64,000 nucleotides of DNA, taken from assembly GCF_013141825.1 (NCBI RefSeq), contig NZ_RZNH01000005.1, positions 62,001 to 126,000 of the forward strand, given 5' to 3'. Positions 61,829 through 64,000 of the stretch are shown piece after piece. The notes under the pieces were generated by a model. That model saw only the letters and a program-made list of their open reading frames with translations, did no database searches and was not told where the DNA came from. Positions within the stretch are counted from its first letter, which is position 1; each line of letters opens with the position of its first letter. A program made the translations under genes and the position numbers. Source of the DNA: Marinifilum caeruleilacunae (GTDB lineage Bacteria; Bacteroidota; Bacteroidia; Bacteroidales; Marinifilaceae).

Positions 61829-64000
61829 ATGAAGAAATACTTTTTCATATTGCTAATGCTATGCGCTGGCCTGAGCAGTTTTGCGCAGGAAGATGTAAAC
61901 CTAAAGGGTATTGTGACCGACGACTCGGGCAAAGCCATCGAAATGGCAAATGTTATTGCGGTGAATACGGAAACCAACTTGTTGGAATCGTACTGTGTTA
62001 CCAATCATAGCGGTTTGTATAAGGTGAAACTAAAATCGGGTTCGGTATACAATATCAAAATCAGTTTTATTGGTTTTGGAGCCAAAGAATTTCGATACGA
62101 GGCTACAGAGGAAGATGGAAATCAGGATGTAAGCATGTCGGAAGAAAACAGCCTGTTGAACGAGGTAGATGTAACTTATACCATGCCTGTAATGGTAAAA
62201 GGTGATACCATTGTTTACGATACCGATTCGTTTACCACGGGTACCGAGCGCAAACTAAAGGATGTTCTGGTTTCGCTTCCAGGTGTTGAAATGAATGATG
62301 ACGGACAAATAGAAGTGGAAGGAAAACAGGTACAGAAAGTAATGGTAGAAGGAAAGGATTTTTTTGATGGAGATTCGAAGATTGCAGCAGATAATATCCC
62401 TGCCGATGCCGTAAGCAAGGTTGAGGTGTTGAGAAATTTCAATGATATTGGCCAGATGCAAGGTTTAACCAACGATGAAGACAATATCGCCCTAAATATC
62501 CGCCTGAAGAAAGGAAAAGATAAATTTTGGTTCGGAGAAATTACTGCGGGTGCTGGTCCCGATGAAAAGTATTTGGCTCATCCAAAACTGTTTTATTACA
62601 GTCCGAAATTCAGTTTAAACCTGATTACCGATGCCAATAATATTGGAGAAGTGCCATTTACACGAAGAGATTTCATGAATTTTAGCGGGGGATTTAGAAA
62701 TTTTAATCCAGGTGGAGGAAGCTCAATTGGTGTTGGTTCTAATTCGCTAGGCATTTCGACCGCGCAAAACAACAGGGCAAAAGATATCGATACCAAATTT
62801 GCCGCCTTGAATTTTAGCTACGAATTAAAGGATAACTGGGATATTGGTGGTTTTGGAATCTATTCCTATACGGGAACTTTGATGGAGACTGAGCAGGTTA
62901 CGACCTACGAGTTGGAAGACAATCAATCGCAGGTTGAGAAAAGTATCAGCAAAAATGATCAGGAGGTAAACCTTGGCTTGTTCAAATTCAACTCGGTTTA
63001 CAAACCCAATGCAAATTTTCAGTTCGATTACGATATTTTCGTGAAACAATCGGATGATGACGAGGAGGAAGAAGTGTTGTCGACCGTGAATGATGAATCG
63101 GACAGAATATACCAGCTGAAGCAACAGAAGCCACTTACTTTACAGCAAAGTGCAAACATATATTACACGGCCAGCGAAAAACATATTTTTGCTTTCGAGG
63201 GACAACATCTGTATCAGAACGAAGATCCTTATTACAATTCTGTGCGCGATGAGTTTGCCTTTACAAGCCTATTTCCGGTTGATAACTCGGTAAGCCTGTA
63301 CAATATAAGCCAGGACAAGCGTATTATTACCAATAAGCTGGATGCGAAACTGGATTATTACCTGGTTACCGGCGATAAGAGCAACTTACAGTTTACGCTT
63401 GGAACAACTCAAAATCACCAGAATTACGATACTGGAATTTTCCAGACACTAGACGATAATAGCAAACTGGAAATGGAAGGAGAAGAGTTTGAGAACGATG
63501 TGAAGTTTAATGTTTCGGACCTGTTTTTCGGATTTCATTACAAACTGAAAGCAGGGATGTTTACCTTTAATCCTGGTGTAACCATTCACCAGTACGAAAC
63601 CAAAAGTACGCAGCACAGCAAGAAGGTGAAGGATAACTTAACTTCGGTATTGCCTGATATTTATGTGAACATGCAGTTGAAAAAATCGGAGAACTTGCGA
63701 TTCAACTATCGAATTACCAGGACCTTTACCGATGTGTCGAAATATGCCGAAGCCTTTGTGCTGAATAATTACAATTCGGTGTACAGTGGGAATCCTGAAT
63801 TGGAGAGCTCGTTAAAACACAATGTCTCCCTGAATTTCTTCAGTTTTAACATGTTTAACTTCACACACATGTTTGCCAATATTAGTTATACCAAGAGTAT
63901 CGAGGGATTTAAGAACAATGTAATTCCAATGGGCATTAACCAGGTGAGTTCAACTATTAATTCCGATTTATCAGATGAATCATTGAGTGTGAATACACGT
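61829..64000 (+). CDS. outer-membrane beta-barrel protein with carboxypeptidase-like domain, TonB-dependent receptor-like (3' end outside window)
   Basis: 724 codons without a stop, cut by the window end. Signal peptide about 1-20 (KKYFFILLMLCAGLSSFAQ). A carboxypeptidase-regulatory-like domain follows (about 23-105: VNLKGIVTDDSGKAIEMANV), then a plug-like region (about 125-235: TTGTERKLKDVLVSLPGVEM, VMVEGKDFFDGDSKIAADNI) and the start of a barrel rich in alternating hydrophobic and charged strands. The layout is that of the GLPGLI-linked OMP_b-brl_3 proteins, relatives of TonB receptors without a clear TonB box. Ligand unknown. Confidence 0.85.
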   Translation, partial: MKKYFFILLMLCAGLSSFAQEDVNLKGIVTDDSGKAIEMANVIAVNTETNLLESYCVTNHSGLYKVKLKSGSVYNIKISFIGFGAKEFRYEATEEDGNQDVSMSEENSLLNEVDVTYTMPVMVKGDTIVYDTDSFTTGTERKLKDVLVSLPGVEMNDDGQIEVEGKQVQKVMVEGKDFFDGDSKIAADNIPADAVSKVEVLRNFNDIGQMQGLTNDEDNIALNIRLKKGKDKFWFGEITAGAGPDEKYLAHPKLFYYSPKFSLNLITDANNIGEVPFTRRDFMNFSGGFRNFNPGGGSSIGVGSNSLGISTAQNNRAKDIDTKFAALNFSYELKDNWDIGGFGIYSYTGTLMETEQVTTYELEDNQSQVEKSISKNDQEVNLGLFKFNSVYKPNANFQFDYDIFVKQSDDDEEEEVLSTVNDESDRIYQLKQQKPLTLQQSANIYYTASEKHIFAFEGQHLYQNEDPYYNSVRDEFAFTSLFPVDNSVSLYNISQDKRIITNKLDAKLDYYLVTGDKSNLQFTLGTTQNHQNYDTGIFQTLDDNSKLEMEGEEFENDVKFNVSDLFFGFHYKLKAGMFTFNPGVTIHQYETKSTQHSKKVKDNLTSVLPDIYVNMQLKKSENLRFNYRITRTFTDVSKYAEAFVLNNYNSVYSGNPELESSLKHNVSLNFFSFNMFNFTHMFANISYTKSIEGFKNNVIPMGINQVSSTINSDLSDESLSVNTR

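Overview
The window is AT-rich chromosomal DNA of a Bacteroidota bacterium, most plausibly a marine Bacteroidales/Marinilabiliales-type organism (genus not determined). The grounds are several -7 boxes of the Bacteroidota form TAnnTTTG, a complete Bat (aerotolerance) operon, a GLPGLI protein next to a TonB-type outer-membrane barrel, a SigZ-type sigma factor, and many proteins of families common in this phylum. I see no tRNA, rRNA, CRISPR array, prophage or intact insertion sequence. Gene content looks like ordinary core and lineage-specific chromosome, cut off at both ends (a glycine-zipper protein on the left, an outer-membrane barrel on the right).

Layout. 0-8.5 kb: small single-gene units (polysaccharide deacetylase, DUF1428, DUF2784, CPA2 antiporter, MATE pump, a Crp/Fnr regulator with DUF1835, a two-CW cysteine protein, YibE/F). 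8.6-16.8 kb: alkaline phosphatase, acyl-CoA ligase, a class V aminotransferase preceded by a 10-bp tandem repeat, and a tandem pair of recently duplicated metallophosphoesterases. 17-25 kb: a seven-gene minus-strand run (SpoIIM - membrane protein - DUF4129 - DUF4350 - MoxR - DUF58 - cyclophilin) facing a divergent RDD gene; this is the first MoxR/VWA-type system. 25-31 kb: a 12-cysteine mini-protein followed by sigZ, a lipoprotein, an LpxH-like phosphatase with a glycosyltransferase, and a DUF438/hemerythrin/PAS protein. 31-38 kb: FlK-like thioesterase, prfC, a YfcE-like phosphodiesterase, and an aconitase - citrate synthase operon with a palindrome-rich leader. 38-49 kb: a large uncharacterised enzyme-like protein, tatD-tcdA-ogt, a structured RNA resembling 6S RNA, an AlbA_2 protein, a U32 peptidase, an Old Yellow Enzyme, a cystathionine gamma-synthase-like enzyme of a fungal-type architecture, and an aldose epimerase. 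49-58 kb: the Bat operon (MoxR - DUF58 - DUF4381-like - BatA - BatB - BatC - BatD - BatE), the second MoxR/VWA system. 58-64 kb: truA, a 730-bp convergent gap holding repeats and two FNR-box-like palindromes, a TRM11-like methyltransferase, and GLPGLI plus barrel.

How it fits together. Several parts point to a facultatively anaerobic or oxygen-fluctuating life style: Bat operon, hemerythrin/PAS protein, Crp/Fnr-family regulator, Old Yellow Enzyme, FNR-box-like palindromes and a cysteine-rich protein next to a sigma factor with a cysteine tail. That reading is inference. The items I would look at first are the Cys-rich protein/SigZ pair, the structured RNA at 42.4-42.6 kb, the aconitase leader and the orphan FNR-like boxes between convergent genes.
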